DNA from: Acidobacteria bacterium UBA2990
GTDB lineage: Bacteria; Acidobacteriota; Vicinamibacteria; Vicinamibacterales; UBA8438
Direction: 5' to 3'
DNA: 64,000 bases
Assembly: GCA_002347025.1 (NCBI GenBank)
Contig: DEAE01000030.1
Location: 1 to 64,000 of the forward strand
Part shown: in pieces, positions 9,113 through 18,236 of the stretch
Numbering within the stretch: the stretch's first letter is position 1
Layout of the letters: every line of letters begins with the position of its first letter
Translations under genes and position numbers: made by a program
Notes under the pieces: generated by a model
Seen by the model: the letters and a program-made list of their open reading frames with translations, nothing else
The model's database searches: none
Told to the model about the DNA's origin: nothing

Positions 9113-10498
9113 ATGAAACGCCTAATACTGTCGAGTCTTGGGTTGTTGTTGACTTGGACCTGTTCGACTGTCGAAGCGCAACAATGGCCTCGCTTTCGGG
9201 GAATGACCGCAGGTAATGTTGCCGACGATCCTAGTTTGCCGGACAAATGGAGTGAGACTGAGAACATCGCCTGGAAGATCGAAATTCCAGGTCTGAGCTG
9301 GAGTTCGCCTATCGTCTGGAATGATCACATTTTTGTGACCACTGCAGTGAGTGCGGCTGATGACGAAGTTCAGCCTATCCCTGGGCTGTATGACCCGGGT
9401 GAACACAACGGTTCTGTTTCGGCTAGCGGCGAGCATGTGTGGATGGTTTACGACATTGACTTCGACAGTGGTGAAGTCAGGTGGGCGAAGGAGTTGTATC
9501 GTGGTGTGCCGACCATCACTAGGCATCTGAAAAACAGCTATGCATCAGAAACTCCTGTGACCGATGGTGACCGGTTGTATGTGTACTATGGCAGCATCGG
9601 TTTGCTCGTCGCGGTAAGCTTCGAGGGAGAGGAGCTGTGGCGGAAAGATGTCGGTATATTCAACACGATGCAAGCGATGGCGACGGCATCATCACCAGCC
9701 TTGCACGAGAATCGGTTGTATGTGCTTAACGACAACACCACTCAATCTTTTCTCACGGCTTTCGATACAGTCACGGGAGAAGAAGTCTGGCGTGTCGAGC
9801 GTGACGAGCCGGGACACACGTGGGCTACGCCTTTTGTCTGGGAGAATTCACTGCGGACCGAAATCGTGACTTCGGCTACTGGCCGTGTACGGTCCTACGA
9901 TCTCCAAGGAAGCCTGTTGTGGGAGTTGAGTGGGATGTCGCTGCTGACAACGCCGAGTCCCTTCGCAAGTCATGGACTCGTGTATATCAGCTCAGGCTAT
10001 CCTGGCGGGGCGCTCAGGCCGGTCTATGCCATTCAACCTGGAGCGGTTGGAGATATTTCTGTCTACCGAGAGACAGCCAGCGGCTTACAAGAAGGGTTTC
10101 CAGGCACTCGCACCTACTCGAGCGATAATCACGTTGTCTGGTCGTATCCACTACTTGGGACCTATAACACTACTGCCCTTGTGTATGGCGATATTTACTA
10201 TACCCTGCTAGATCGAGGGTTTCTCACGGCTCACGATGCCCAGACAGGCGTAGAGATTTATGGACGGCAACGAATTGAGATTGGCAATGGATTTACTGCT
10301 TCACCTTGGGGTTACAACGGCAAGGTGTTTCTGTTGAGCGAAGATGGAGATACATTCGTTGTCAGAGCGGGTCCAGATTTCGAAATACTTCACACTAACT
10401 CATTGGACGAGATGTCTCTTGCCACACCCGCTGTGGCTCGGGGTAGTCTGATCTTGCGTACTCAGAGCCACCTATATCGGATTGCTACTGAGAGATAG
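9113..10498 (+). CDS. Secreted PQQ-like beta-propeller repeat protein
   Basis: 461 residues with a signal peptide (LILSSLGLLLTWTCSTVEA). The opening WPRFRG followed by IAWKIEIPGLSWSSPIVW is typical of the PQQ_2/outer-membrane-BamB-like propellers common in Acidobacteria and Planctomycetes. Repeats with SP or TP-x-V and W-x-G cores recur (ASSPALHENRLYVLN, ATPFVWENSLRTEIV, GFTASPWGYNGKVFLL). No quinoprotein dehydrogenase active-site Cys-Cys pair or haem motif is present, so a binding or scaffold role is more likely than PQQ-dependent oxidation. The start has a strong purine-rich site (AGGAAAGGAAG). It is divergent from the DUF1592 operon and appears to be alone. Confidence 0.8.
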   Translation: MKRLILSSLGLLLTWTCSTVEAQQWPRFRGMTAGNVADDPSLPDKWSETENIAWKIEIPGLSWSSPIVWNDHIFVTTAVSAADDEVQPIPGLYDPGEHNGSVSASGEHVWMVYDIDFDSGEVRWAKELYRGVPTITRHLKNSYASETPVTDGDRLYVYYGSIGLLVAVSFEGEELWRKDVGIFNTMQAMATASSPALHENRLYVLNDNTTQSFLTAFDTVTGEEVWRVERDEPGHTWATPFVWENSLRTEIVTSATGRVRSYDLQGSLLWELSGMSLLTTPSPFASHGLVYISSGYPGGALRPVYAIQPGAVGDISVYRETASGLQEGFPGTRTYSSDNHVVWSYPLLGTYNTTALVYGDIYYTLLDRGFLTAHDAQTGVEIYGRQRIEIGNGFTASPWGYNGKVFLLSEDGDTFVVRAGPDFEILHTNSLDEMSLATPAVARGSLILRTQSHLYRIATER

Positions 10499-10734
10499 AT
10501 GAGAACCGCTTCTGACATTTCTGGGCTTCTTGGCGTTATTGTGCCCGGGTATACCTTGGAGGTTCGTCAATCTCTGGACTCGATCTAGAGCACCACTTGG
10601 AAACTAGGCTTTGATGGTTTGTTCCAGTGGCTCGATGGCCCGACACGCCTCAAGTATCTACCGCAATTGTTTAATCAAGTTCTTGTCTGAAATGTGCTTT
10701 AGAGTTATGCCAAAAAGCAGAGTGGAGAGCCGGT

Positions 10735-10740
10735 TATAAT
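10735..10740 (+). promoter_or_regulatory. Candidate -10 box upstream of ahcY
   Basis: A perfect TATAAT lies 110 bases before the ahcY start. The matching -35 position (about 10712-10717, AAAAAG) is poor, so the promoter is plausible but not strong by sequence. Its expected start point falls at the hairpin described next. Confidence 0.4.
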
Positions 10741-10746
10741 CAGACG

Positions 10747-10779
10747 TAAGGCCGTTTTGTTGGCCTTAGTCGATTTTTT
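10747..10779 (+). terminator. Terminator-like hairpin in the ahcY leader
   Basis: TAAGGCC (10747-10753) pairs perfectly with GGCCTTA (10762-10768) around an eight-base loop, followed five bases later by six Ts (10774-10779). It sits between the candidate -10 box and the ahcY start. It may terminate stray transcription or act as an attenuator. I could not recognise an SAH or SAM riboswitch consensus around it. Confidence 0.5.
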
Positions 10780-10850
10780 GCGAGTTCGGTCTATGGGACG
10801 AATTTTCGGCTGTGAGCGAACTGAGATTAGGGCGAGTTGGGAGACGAAAA

Positions 10851-12353
10851 ATGGGATCTACAGCAATTGAGAAAGGGCACGTGTTTGATGTAGCCACAGC
10901 AGCTGGCCGGCAGCCATTTAAAGTAGCTGACCTGTCACTGGCGGGCTTTGGACGTAATGAAATTCGTCTCGCCGAGCAGGAGATGCCTGGACTGATGGCA
11001 CTGAGGGAGGAGTACGCCGGGAAATCACCCCTCCAGGGATCTCGCATCATGGGCAGCCTCCATATGACTGTGCAAACTGCAGTGCTCATCGAAACCTTAG
11101 ATCAGTTGGGGGCAGATGTACGCTGGGTGTCCTGTAATATTTTCTCGACTCAAGATCATGCGGCTGCCGCTGTTGTCGTTGGCCGACCTGATACCGGTGG
11201 CACCCCGGACAACCCTAAAGGGATACCGGTTTTTGCCTGGAAGGGCGAAACGTTGTCTGAATATTGGTGGTGTACGAATGAGGCGCTGGTTTGGCCGGAT
11301 GGCGGCGGACCCTCTCTCATTGTTGATGATGGAGGTGATGCCACTCTTTTGGTTCATCGGGGCTATGAGTTCGAGAAACTCGGAGAGATCCCCCAGTTCG
11401 ATTCGGAGACAGAGCCTGAAGAATGGGGCGTTATTCTTGAGTTGCTCCGAACTATCCAAGCTAGGGACACAGGGTATTGGCAGCGGATAAGCCCGTCGAT
11501 TCGAGGTGTCAGCGAAGAGACTACAACTGGAGTGCATCGACTCTACGAAATGATGGAGGCTGGAACTTTGTTGTTTCCAGCTATCAATGTTAATGACTCT
11601 GTTACCAAGAGTAAATTTGACAATGTGTATGGGTGTCGGCACTCGTTGCCTGACGGCTTGGCTCGAGCGACTGATGTGATGCTCGGAGGCAAAGTGGCTG
11701 TTGTGTGCGGCTACGGTGAAGTCGGTAAAGGATGCGCCCAGGCTTTACGCGGGCAAGGGTGCCGTGTAGTGGTCACTGAGATCGATCCGATATGTGCATT
11801 GCAGGCGGCAATGGAAGGCTACGAGGTGAACACGCTTGAAGCGATGCTCGACAAGGCCGACCTCTTTATCACGACGACAGGCAATAAGGACATTATTTCA
11901 GCCCAGCAGATGGCGCGAATGAAGGATAAGGCCATAGTGGGAAATATTGGCCACTTTGATAATGAGATTGATATGTCTGGTCTAAAAAAGGTTCCAGGAA
12001 TGCAGCATATCAATATTAAGCCCCAATATGACGAGTGGAGATTTCCAGATGGGCACAGTGTCATGGTACTAGCGGAAGGGCGGCTACTGAACCTTGGTTG
12101 CGCTACCGGGCACCCTAGTTTTGTGATGTCTGCCTCTTTCGCAAATCAAGTTTTGGCGCAGGTGGCTCTTCATCAGAACACTGGGGAGTATGGCAAGCGT
12201 GTCTACATGTTGCCGAAGAAGCTTGATGAAAAGGTAGCACGGCTGCATCTTGAGCATCTGGGTGTTCGACTAACTGCACTCAGGCCAGACCAGGCTGCTT
12301 ACATCGGTGTCAATGTTGACGGTCCATATAAGCCGGACCACTACCGGTATTGA
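10851..12353 (+). CDS. ahcY: Adenosylhomocysteinase (S-adenosyl-L-homocysteine hydrolase)
   Basis: 500 residues. The enzyme splits S-adenosylhomocysteine into adenosine and homocysteine with bound NAD and keeps the methylation cycle running. Visible hallmarks are GSLHMTVQTAVLIETL, the CNIFSTQDHAAAA substrate segment, the NAD-binding GYGEVGKGCAQALRGQG, and the C-terminal DEKVARLHLEHLGV with a final KPDHYRY. It is the longer bacterial form with an insertion in the catalytic domain. ATG 10851 is preferred with GGGAG upstream; a GTG at 10812 would add 13 poorly conserved residues. It has no cotranscribed neighbour; the leader contains a possible promoter and a terminator-like hairpin. Confidence 0.97.
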   Translation: MGSTAIEKGHVFDVATAAGRQPFKVADLSLAGFGRNEIRLAEQEMPGLMALREEYAGKSPLQGSRIMGSLHMTVQTAVLIETLDQLGADVRWVSCNIFSTQDHAAAAVVVGRPDTGGTPDNPKGIPVFAWKGETLSEYWWCTNEALVWPDGGGPSLIVDDGGDATLLVHRGYEFEKLGEIPQFDSETEPEEWGVILELLRTIQARDTGYWQRISPSIRGVSEETTTGVHRLYEMMEAGTLLFPAINVNDSVTKSKFDNVYGCRHSLPDGLARATDVMLGGKVAVVCGYGEVGKGCAQALRGQGCRVVVTEIDPICALQAAMEGYEVNTLEAMLDKADLFITTTGNKDIISAQQMARMKDKAIVGNIGHFDNEIDMSGLKKVPGMQHINIKPQYDEWRFPDGHSVMVLAEGRLLNLGCATGHPSFVMSASFANQVLAQVALHQNTGEYGKRVYMLPKKLDEKVARLHLEHLGVRLTALRPDQAAYIGVNVDGPYKPDHYRY

Positions 12354-12468
12354 TGCAGCGGCTTAGCAGGAGGCTCTGGATCTTGCGTAGGACGGCGGCT
12401 GCTGTGGTGTTAATCACAGGTCTGGCAATTGGTGGAGGCTGCGGATTGATATGTTCTAGGGGTGGCTG

Positions 12469-12487
12469 GGCGAAGCTTGGCTTCGCC
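12469..12487. terminator. Hairpin between convergent genes
   Basis: GGCGAAGC and GCTTCGCC form an eight-base-pair stem with a TTG loop, followed by a second small stem (TCTCTC/GAGAGA). It lies between the ahcY stop and the stop of the leftward glycosidase-like gene. No clear T-run follows on either strand, so strength is uncertain. Confidence 0.5.
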
Positions 12488-12534
12488 TAATTCTCTCATT
12501 GAGAGAGTTTGCTTGGCAGCTCAGCCAGACCGGA

Positions 12535-14013
12535 CTAACTTGGGATAGGCTGCGAACCGGGAATGTTGCGTTGTGCATAGTGGTTCCAACCGAACACCTG
12601 TTTGATAGCTAACGCAAAATCAAATCCTTGGAGTTGACTGTCTTTGAGCGCAAGGTTGAATTGAGCCGGGAGTACAGCATGTCCTTCGTACTCTTCATTC
12701 CAGGAGCCGACTGTATAGATTGGAGCTGGTAGTTGTGGTGTGCCCAACAAGTTGAACCATTCGCCTCGAAGGTATGTATTGATGTAATAGTGGTTAAGCC
12801 GAGTCAAGAAGTCAGCATAGGCTGGTCCTGTTGTGCTGAGAGTTGGTAGCCCGTGCTTTGCGAAGCCTCCTGCGAGGCTTGGAATGATCAAGAGCCGGGT
12901 TCCGGTAAATCGGTTTCTTAGATCCTTCATGGCACTTACTGCTCGTACCAGGCGTAGCTGTTGTAGTGCACTGTAGGCGGGAGTGATCGAGAAAGTCTTG
13001 GCACTCGTTTTCAGATTGGCACAGTGGTAGGAGTAGAGGGCATCGAAATTTCTGGCTCGGCTGACTCTGTTTGGGTGTGGCTTTTCCGTTGCTGCCATCT
13101 GAAGGAGTTCTTCTCCGACGAGGTAGGGCAACTTCCCGTATGCAGAGAGAAATGTTCGGCGGGCCTCTGAGATGGAGTTAGACAGTATCTGAAATTCACT
13201 GTCATCTTCTTGGTTAAGGCACCAGGAGTGAGACCCGAAAATGAATATCACGGGTCTGCTATTAATTTCGAATACTCGTGTTTGGTATCGGTCACGTGCT
13301 TCTATCAGGGTGCCGGCCATTGCAGCGAAATCTTCTACTAGTAATTTACGAGTTGTTGGTGATCGAAAATCGATCCGTCCGCCAATTGTCGGTAAAGCTA
13401 TAGTGTTTTCATAAAGCAAGGCCACATGACGCGTTAAGGCATTCGGTGCAGAAAAATATCCACTTCTGAAATTTGGCAGGATGGTCGGGGTTATTCGAGG
13501 TGGTATCCAGCCGATTGCGTCGACTGTGATTCCGGTCTCGTTCTTGAGCTGGTTAAACCCCTCCTCCACGTTTGGGTCAGCCGACAAGTAGTTACCCTCT
13601 AGGTAGCGAACCGTCTGTTGTAGGAGAGGTCGTTGCCGCACATCGTGCCACCCATAGTGCCAGGCCACGATGATAGGGCGAGGGATCTCAGGTACACCTT
13701 GGCCAAGATGTTCGATTGTGCGGACTACAGCATCAATTGCGGCTTGGTTCGTCTCGCCTCTGCCAAATACATCCGTCCGGAAATCAAACCCAGTATTTGG
13801 CGTGAGTTTAAAGCCCCTGGATGTCATTACCGCCCGCTGCGCTGTTTGTATGTCAGCGTTGGTAAGTTGTCCGTCTCCATCGACGTCGGCAACGTAGGAA
13901 GGAAGGAATGGGCTCGTAAAGCCTTGGGCGTAAGGCCTTGCTTGGATGGTGCCGACAAGTCCTGCCATGCCGGTTCGCAGAAAATTCCGTCGAGTCAAGA
14001 AGCTATTTGACAT
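12535..14013 (-). CDS. Tat-exported GH99-like / WbsX-like glycosidase-fold protein with dockerin-type repeat
   Basis: 492 residues. RRNFLRTGMAGLVG is a Tat signal. DVDGDGQLTNADIQTAQRAV near residues 43-62 is one calcium-binding dockerin/EF-hand-type repeat. The body has features of TIM-barrel proteins acting on mannans (GH99 or the WbsX group): IIVAWHYGWHDVRQRP, GSWNEEYEGH near the C-terminus, and FGWNHYAQR at the end. The WNE-x-x-E-GH element is the most family-like. The substrate cannot be told from sequence. It stands alone, convergent with ahcY. The family assignment is moderate; an uncharacterised hydrolase-fold protein is the alternative. Confidence 0.55.
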   Translation of the reverse strand: MSNSFLTRRNFLRTGMAGLVGTIQARPYAQGFTSPFLPSYVADVDGDGQLTNADIQTAQRAVMTSRGFKLTPNTGFDFRTDVFGRGETNQAAIDAVVRTIEHLGQGVPEIPRPIIVAWHYGWHDVRQRPLLQQTVRYLEGNYLSADPNVEEGFNQLKNETGITVDAIGWIPPRITPTILPNFRSGYFSAPNALTRHVALLYENTIALPTIGGRIDFRSPTTRKLLVEDFAAMAGTLIEARDRYQTRVFEINSRPVIFIFGSHSWCLNQEDDSEFQILSNSISEARRTFLSAYGKLPYLVGEELLQMAATEKPHPNRVSRARNFDALYSYHCANLKTSAKTFSITPAYSALQQLRLVRAVSAMKDLRNRFTGTRLLIIPSLAGGFAKHGLPTLSTTGPAYADFLTRLNHYYINTYLRGEWFNLLGTPQLPAPIYTVGSWNEEYEGHAVLPAQFNLALKDSQLQGFDFALAIKQVFGWNHYAQRNIPGSQPIPS

Positions 14014-14520
14014 TTGATGCCGATCCTGTGACCGAAACAGGGGAAGAAATCATATCGTAGTTGTTTGGCACTGCCAGAACCCAGAGTCGCGTATTTTACT
14101 CGGGTTGCAGTAGGGTCCCAACTAGCTCTATCAAGGCGGTAAGGCTCTTGTTGTATGAATGCTGTGTTTTAGTCTAGACGTCAGGGTGAATCTATGGCTG
14201 CCCAGAGGAAGTAGTAAATGAAGCATTGAGGCTACACGGCATGTTTGATGTGTGACTGTACCATTGGTCGATGGCGAAGGAATAACCGATTCGAGTCAGA
14301 ACCCAATGTTGAAACATTCGAACATGAAAGCCGACGAGACAGGCTACTCCTGTCTGGAAGGAATCCCGTCTCTTGAGGTAGTCGAATTAGTTGAACTTGC
14401 ATCAGAAGCTCTATGCAAAGGCGCAAGAAGGTTTTAGTGTTACTGACTCAAGCGGCCTTTGCGCAGGCATTAGCGCCTCGTGGGTGCCGGTTAGATTTAA
14501 TACTTACAGTCTCCTCCCTG
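14014..14520. other. Intergenic region with a long inverted repeat
   Basis: This 507-base gap lies between two leftward genes, so it should hold the promoter of the glycosidase-like gene and the end of the ArsA-type gene. GCAAAGGC at 14415-14422 is complementary to GCCTTTGC at 14455-14462. A rightward frame of 61 codons at 14252-14437 has no ribosome site and no recognisable product, so it was not called. No RNA gene was recognised. Confidence 0.4.
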
Positions 14521-15597
14521 TTAGGTAAATGTTTCTCCTCTTGTGATGATTTGACCGATCCGACGCAGCGCGTTGATATCATGTACGTCACCGGGCTGCA
14601 GGGAGACGCGGACTTTTGGCAGGTGACCGAAGACACGCTCAATATCTTCTAGATAATGGGCCTCCTGTTGGCGTCTATTCTTAATAAATGAACCGTCTGC
14701 ATTTTCAGGTAGCACCCGGTTTACCACGAGTCCAGCGAGGGGGATCGAAAATTCGGTTAGTGTGTTACAAGCCTTCATTGTCTCCAAGAGTGATAAGCGG
14801 TCTGGATTTAGGACTAACATGAAGCTGGTGATCGTCCGGTCGAGTAACTGCTCTCGGGCTTGGACCAATTTTCTGCGGCGGGCTTGAAGAAGTTCGTTGA
14901 TTTCGGCATCTCGGCTCCCATCCTTATGGTCGGTTGCGGCATCTATCAGCGAAAGGTCATCGCCTCTAACTTTGCCGCCGCCGAGGTGTCTTAGAGCAGA
15001 ACTAAGTCGTTCAGATTTCTTTCGATGACTAAGGAGTCCATCCGTCCAGGCAGCCATTATTTCAGGTAATGACAGCAGTCTGATCGTGTGGCCGGTTGGT
15101 GCGGTGTCGAAGATTATGTGGTCGTAGGTGGATGGGGCCATCGCCATTACCTCGGCGACACGTTCGAGCATGGCGGCTTCCATCGTGCCAGGAGCATGTC
15201 TGGCAAAGCTAAGCTGGCGGTCGATCTCGCTATATGAGCGAGGGTGGACCAAACGCTTCATGCGAGCTTTTACGGCTGCCAAGTGGGTGTCAGCTTGGCG
15301 ATCAGGGTCGATTTCTAAGGCCCATAGGCCTGCTGCGATGGCTGTTTCTGTGTTCCCGATTGGTTGCCCAAAGAGATCTGCTAGAGAGTGGGCCGGGTCT
15401 GTTGACACAAGTAGACAGCGCGAGCCGCGATCTGCGGCGATAAGGGCCAGCGCGCTTGCGGTAGTCGTCTTGCCGACCCCACCCTTGCCTCCGACAAAGA
15501 CTAACGGGCTGGTCAAGATCTCGTCTAGCAGGGACAATCTCCAGATAATTGGTGGATAGTCGAGCTGTCTGTTTGCTTGAATTGAGTGACTTGACAC
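14521..15597 (-). CDS. ArsA/GET3-type ATPase
   Basis: 358 residues. A deviant Walker A motif GGKGGVGKTT is at 36-45, the switch-like STDPAHSLADLFG at 65-77, and IIFDTAPTGHTIRLLSLP in the middle; the C-terminal half carries the VVNRVLPE segment of the ArsA/GET3 family. There is one nucleotide-binding domain, not the tandem pair of plasmid ArsA, and no arsenite-binding cysteine triad is seen. No arsenic genes are nearby; instead the gene follows cstA and a small CC-ending protein on the same strand. A role in membrane-protein handling or uptake linked to CstA is inference. The start is GTG. Confidence 0.85.
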   Translation of the reverse strand: MSSHSIQANRQLDYPPIIWRLSLLDEILTSPLVFVGGKGGVGKTTTASALALIAADRGSRCLLVSTDPAHSLADLFGQPIGNTETAIAAGLWALEIDPDRQADTHLAAVKARMKRLVHPRSYSEIDRQLSFARHAPGTMEAAMLERVAEVMAMAPSTYDHIIFDTAPTGHTIRLLSLPEIMAAWTDGLLSHRKKSERLSSALRHLGGGKVRGDDLSLIDAATDHKDGSRDAEINELLQARRRKLVQAREQLLDRTITSFMLVLNPDRLSLLETMKACNTLTEFSIPLAGLVVNRVLPENADGSFIKNRRQQEAHYLEDIERVFGHLPKVRVSLQPGDVHDINALRRIGQIITRGETFT

Positions 15598-15670
15598 CAG
15601 CCTTCGAGAACACCGAACAATCTAGCTAGACCAACACCGTTTAAGGGCTGTTTAAAGCCTGGAGGGTGAT

Positions 15671-15937
15671 TTAGCAACAGCGGAACCCGTCGAGAGGTGA
15701 ATGCTCAAATCCCTGGCGCCGGTGCCAGTCGTGGAACCGCTCAAGGAGTAACGGTTGAAGCTCCAGCGTGTAGTAGGTCGCTGGGTTGGGGACTCCCATA
15801 AGCTCACCGAATACAAATAGCATGAAAAGGTCGTCTTCATCCCGCCGGGCACGCGCTACTGCTCCACGGTAGGGTGAGACATAGAACTCTTCAAGGAGTT
15901 CCTTGAACCGCCCGAAATAGGTGCAGATTTTGTCCAT
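15671..15937 (-). CDS. Small CC-terminating protein (cory-CC-star-like)
   Basis: 88 residues, no signal peptide or membrane segment. It ends in FRCC immediately before the stop. The body is helical with FKELLEEFYVSPYRG and NPATYYTLELQPLLLERFHDWHRR. I recall from genome annotations a family called cory-CC-star, named for this Cys-Cys-stop ending and found by cstA genes, and this protein fits that description. It begins 12 bases after cstA and precedes the ArsA-type ATPase, so the three are probably one transcript. Function is not known; the paired terminal cysteines could bind metal or be modified. Confidence 0.7.
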   Translation of the reverse strand: MDKICTYFGRFKELLEEFYVSPYRGAVARARRDEDDLFMLFVFGELMGVPNPATYYTLELQPLLLERFHDWHRRQGFEHSPLDGFRCC

Positions 15938-15949
15938 AGGCCGGGAGGG

Positions 15950-17629
15950 TCAGGCATTAGCACCGGCGGTCGATGCTTTGCGTTCACGCATGAAGGCTGA
16001 CGTTGCTTCGAGGCCCGTAAAAATTGCCAAGAGTACGATGACCACATCAATTCCGAGCAAGGCCCAGCGTCCGGCGCTGTAGAGTGTGCTGAGTTGTAGC
16101 AGGGCTGCAGCGAGTGCCATCCCGGTGATAAAGATCATCGGTATAAGTGTATAGCGGGCTGGCCGTCCGAGCTTGACGAGCATGACACTAATGACCAACA
16201 GTGTCAGTCCAGCCAGTAGTTGATTCGTGGTCCCGAATAATGGCCAAATAAGCATGCCTCCCTCACCACTTGGCCCCCCTGCGCCAAATGCAAGTATAAG
16301 GCAGGAGGTTACAGCAGCTAGCGTAGCGACGTAGCCGTTTTGCAGTACGGGGATATTGTAAATGCTGCCCCATTCTTGAATGATGTAGCGCTGTAGCCGT
16401 ACACCAGCGTCCATCGTTGTCCCAGCAAAGAGGACAGCCATGACTGTCAGCAGGGTTGCGGCGAACTCGTAGGAAATTCCGACTCCTCTCGACACAATAG
16501 TGGCTCCGCCGCTGACGAATGCTCCCACTCCCCCGTTGCCAAACTCGGAGTACATCTCTTCCCACTCGCCAAGAGACGCGAATCCAGCGGTGGCGGCGAT
16601 GATGGCCACCAGCGCCAGGGCACCTTCACCGACTGAACCCAGGTAGCCTACAAACCGGGCGTCAGTTTCCTTATTGAGCTGTTTTGATGTTGTGCCAGAT
16701 CCAACCAGGCCGTGGAACCCTGAGATCGCGCCACAGGCGATGGTGACGAATAGCAACGGTATGATTGGAGGGGCAGAGGCAGGAACGTTTGGATTGATAG
16801 TTGGAGCGACTACGGTGGGGTTCGCAATCATTACTGCTCCGTAGAGGAGGCCTAGGCCCACGAAAAGCTGGATGCCATTGATGTAGTCTCTGGGTTGGAG
16901 CAGTAACCAAACTGGGAGCAGCGAGGCAATCCCCGCGTAGACGAAAAGAATGATGATCCACTGTGCTCCAGCCGGGAGTCCTAGGGTGCCATCGGCGAGA
17001 GAAATAGGGACCAACTCGCCCAGATAGATGACTGCATAGAGAATGATTGTGCCGGCAACCGTCGGCCACAGGATCGGGATGTGCATTCGGTAAATCAGGA
17101 TGCCTATGCCGATGGCGACTACTACAGCGGTCCATGCCGGGATTACGCTGCTTGGGGTAGCCTGAAATTCGGTGGAGATTGCGACGCCGAAAACTGCATT
17201 AACCATCATCAGCAGAAAGAAAACCACCACCATGAACAGATTTCTGGCTCGTGGGCTGACAACATCACCAGTGAGTGAGCCGACTGACTTGGCCCTATTC
17301 CGGACACTGGCCCACACAGCTCCGAAGTCATGGACTCCAGCAAAGAACATAGTGCCGATCGTGACCCAGAGGAAGGCCGGTAGCCAGCCCCATATGACAG
17401 CGATAGCTGGGCCGATAATGGGAGCTGCTCCAGCTACGGCTGTGAAATGGTGTCCCCAGAGGACAACTCTATTCGTCGGAACATAGTCGACATCATCCCG
17501 CATTGAGTGGGCTGGAGTTTCGAAATTAGGGTCGAGCTGATAGATTTTCTCGGCAATGAACTTCGAGTAAAAACGATAACCGATGAAGATTGAAGAAAGA
17601 CCGATGATAGCGAGGAAAATAGCTTGCAT
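15950..17629 (-). CDS. cstA: Carbon starvation protein CstA (peptide/pyruvate transporter family)
   Basis: 559 residues with about 14-16 hydrophobic segments across the whole length, so an inner-membrane transporter. Family marks are VVLWGHHFTAVAGAAPIIGP, FFAGVHDFGAVWASVRN, ISGFHGLVGSGTTSKQ and WPLFGTTNQLLAGLTLL. CstA relatives take up peptides or pyruvate during carbon limitation. The protein is shorter than E. coli CstA (about 700 residues), as in many other phyla. It leads a leftward trio with the CC-ending protein and the ArsA-type ATPase. No CRP-like site was recognised upstream. Confidence 0.95.
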   Translation of the reverse strand: MQAIFLAIIGLSSIFIGYRFYSKFIAEKIYQLDPNFETPAHSMRDDVDYVPTNRVVLWGHHFTAVAGAAPIIGPAIAVIWGWLPAFLWVTIGTMFFAGVHDFGAVWASVRNRAKSVGSLTGDVVSPRARNLFMVVVFFLLMMVNAVFGVAISTEFQATPSSVIPAWTAVVVAIGIGILIYRMHIPILWPTVAGTIILYAVIYLGELVPISLADGTLGLPAGAQWIIILFVYAGIASLLPVWLLLQPRDYINGIQLFVGLGLLYGAVMIANPTVVAPTINPNVPASAPPIIPLLFVTIACGAISGFHGLVGSGTTSKQLNKETDARFVGYLGSVGEGALALVAIIAATAGFASLGEWEEMYSEFGNGGVGAFVSGGATIVSRGVGISYEFAATLLTVMAVLFAGTTMDAGVRLQRYIIQEWGSIYNIPVLQNGYVATLAAVTSCLILAFGAGGPSGEGGMLIWPLFGTTNQLLAGLTLLVISVMLVKLGRPARYTLIPMIFITGMALAAALLQLSTLYSAGRWALLGIDVVIVLLAIFTGLEATSAFMRERKASTAGANA

Positions 17630-17749
17630 CTAAATGAGACCTCGTGCCAGCGAGATGGGTAGCCTCTTGAATGCGCCTATTTTACACGCCAGGTGCCAGC
17701 ATACAAGCGGGTGAGAGAAAGTCATTCATTTTGTGATGGAGGGCACAGC

Positions 17750-18139
17750 ATGTACGGGCTACTAGCCGATTTGGTAGTTGTGATTCATCTAGCCTTTGTA
17801 ATTTTTGCTGGGATCGGAGGTCTGGTGGTCTGGCGTCTGCCTTGGATAGGGTTCCTGCACTTGCCGGCAGTTGCTTGGGGGGTAGCGATTGAATGGTCTG
17901 GTGTGACTTGCCCTTTGACTCCACTGGAGTCTTTGTTGCGTCAACGTGGCGGTACGGTGAGTTACGACAGTGGTTTCATCGAAGAGTACTTGTTGCCGGG
18001 CTTGTATCCAGCTGGTCTTACCCGTGAGATTCAGATCGGGTTGGGTACAGCGTTACTCGGGTTTAATCTGTTGATCTACTGTCGATGGTTCTTGGGGTCT
18101 GGTTGGCTCGACTCGATTAGATGGCAGCGTAGGTGGTAG
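17750..18139 (+). CDS. DUF2784 membrane protein
   Basis: 129 residues from ATG 17750, chosen because GGAGG stands eight bases upstream; the longer frame from 17693 adds a polar N-terminus that does not fit. Three to four hydrophobic segments are visible. LADLVVVIHLAFVIFAG, AWGVAIEWSGVTCPLTPLE and the PG-containing loop before the last membrane segment fit the DUF2784 family. Its role is unknown. It is divergent from cstA and precedes the tesA-like gene by about 100 bases. Confidence 0.8.
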   Translation: MYGLLADLVVVIHLAFVIFAGIGGLVVWRLPWIGFLHLPAVAWGVAIEWSGVTCPLTPLESLLRQRGGTVSYDSGFIEEYLLPGLYPAGLTREIQIGLGTALLGFNLLIYCRWFLGSGWLDSIRWQRRW

Positions 18140-18236
18140 TCGTCCATCAGTCGGAGAGTTTTCATTGACCACTGAATTCGTTTGATCTGCAGTGACCTAT
18201 GCCAAGTCCTCCTAAGCACTGTTGCATAATGGGAAT

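Noticed and set aside
14252..14437. Rightward 61-codon open frame
   Set aside because: No ribosome site, no recognisable product, GTG start, and it lies between two leftward genes.
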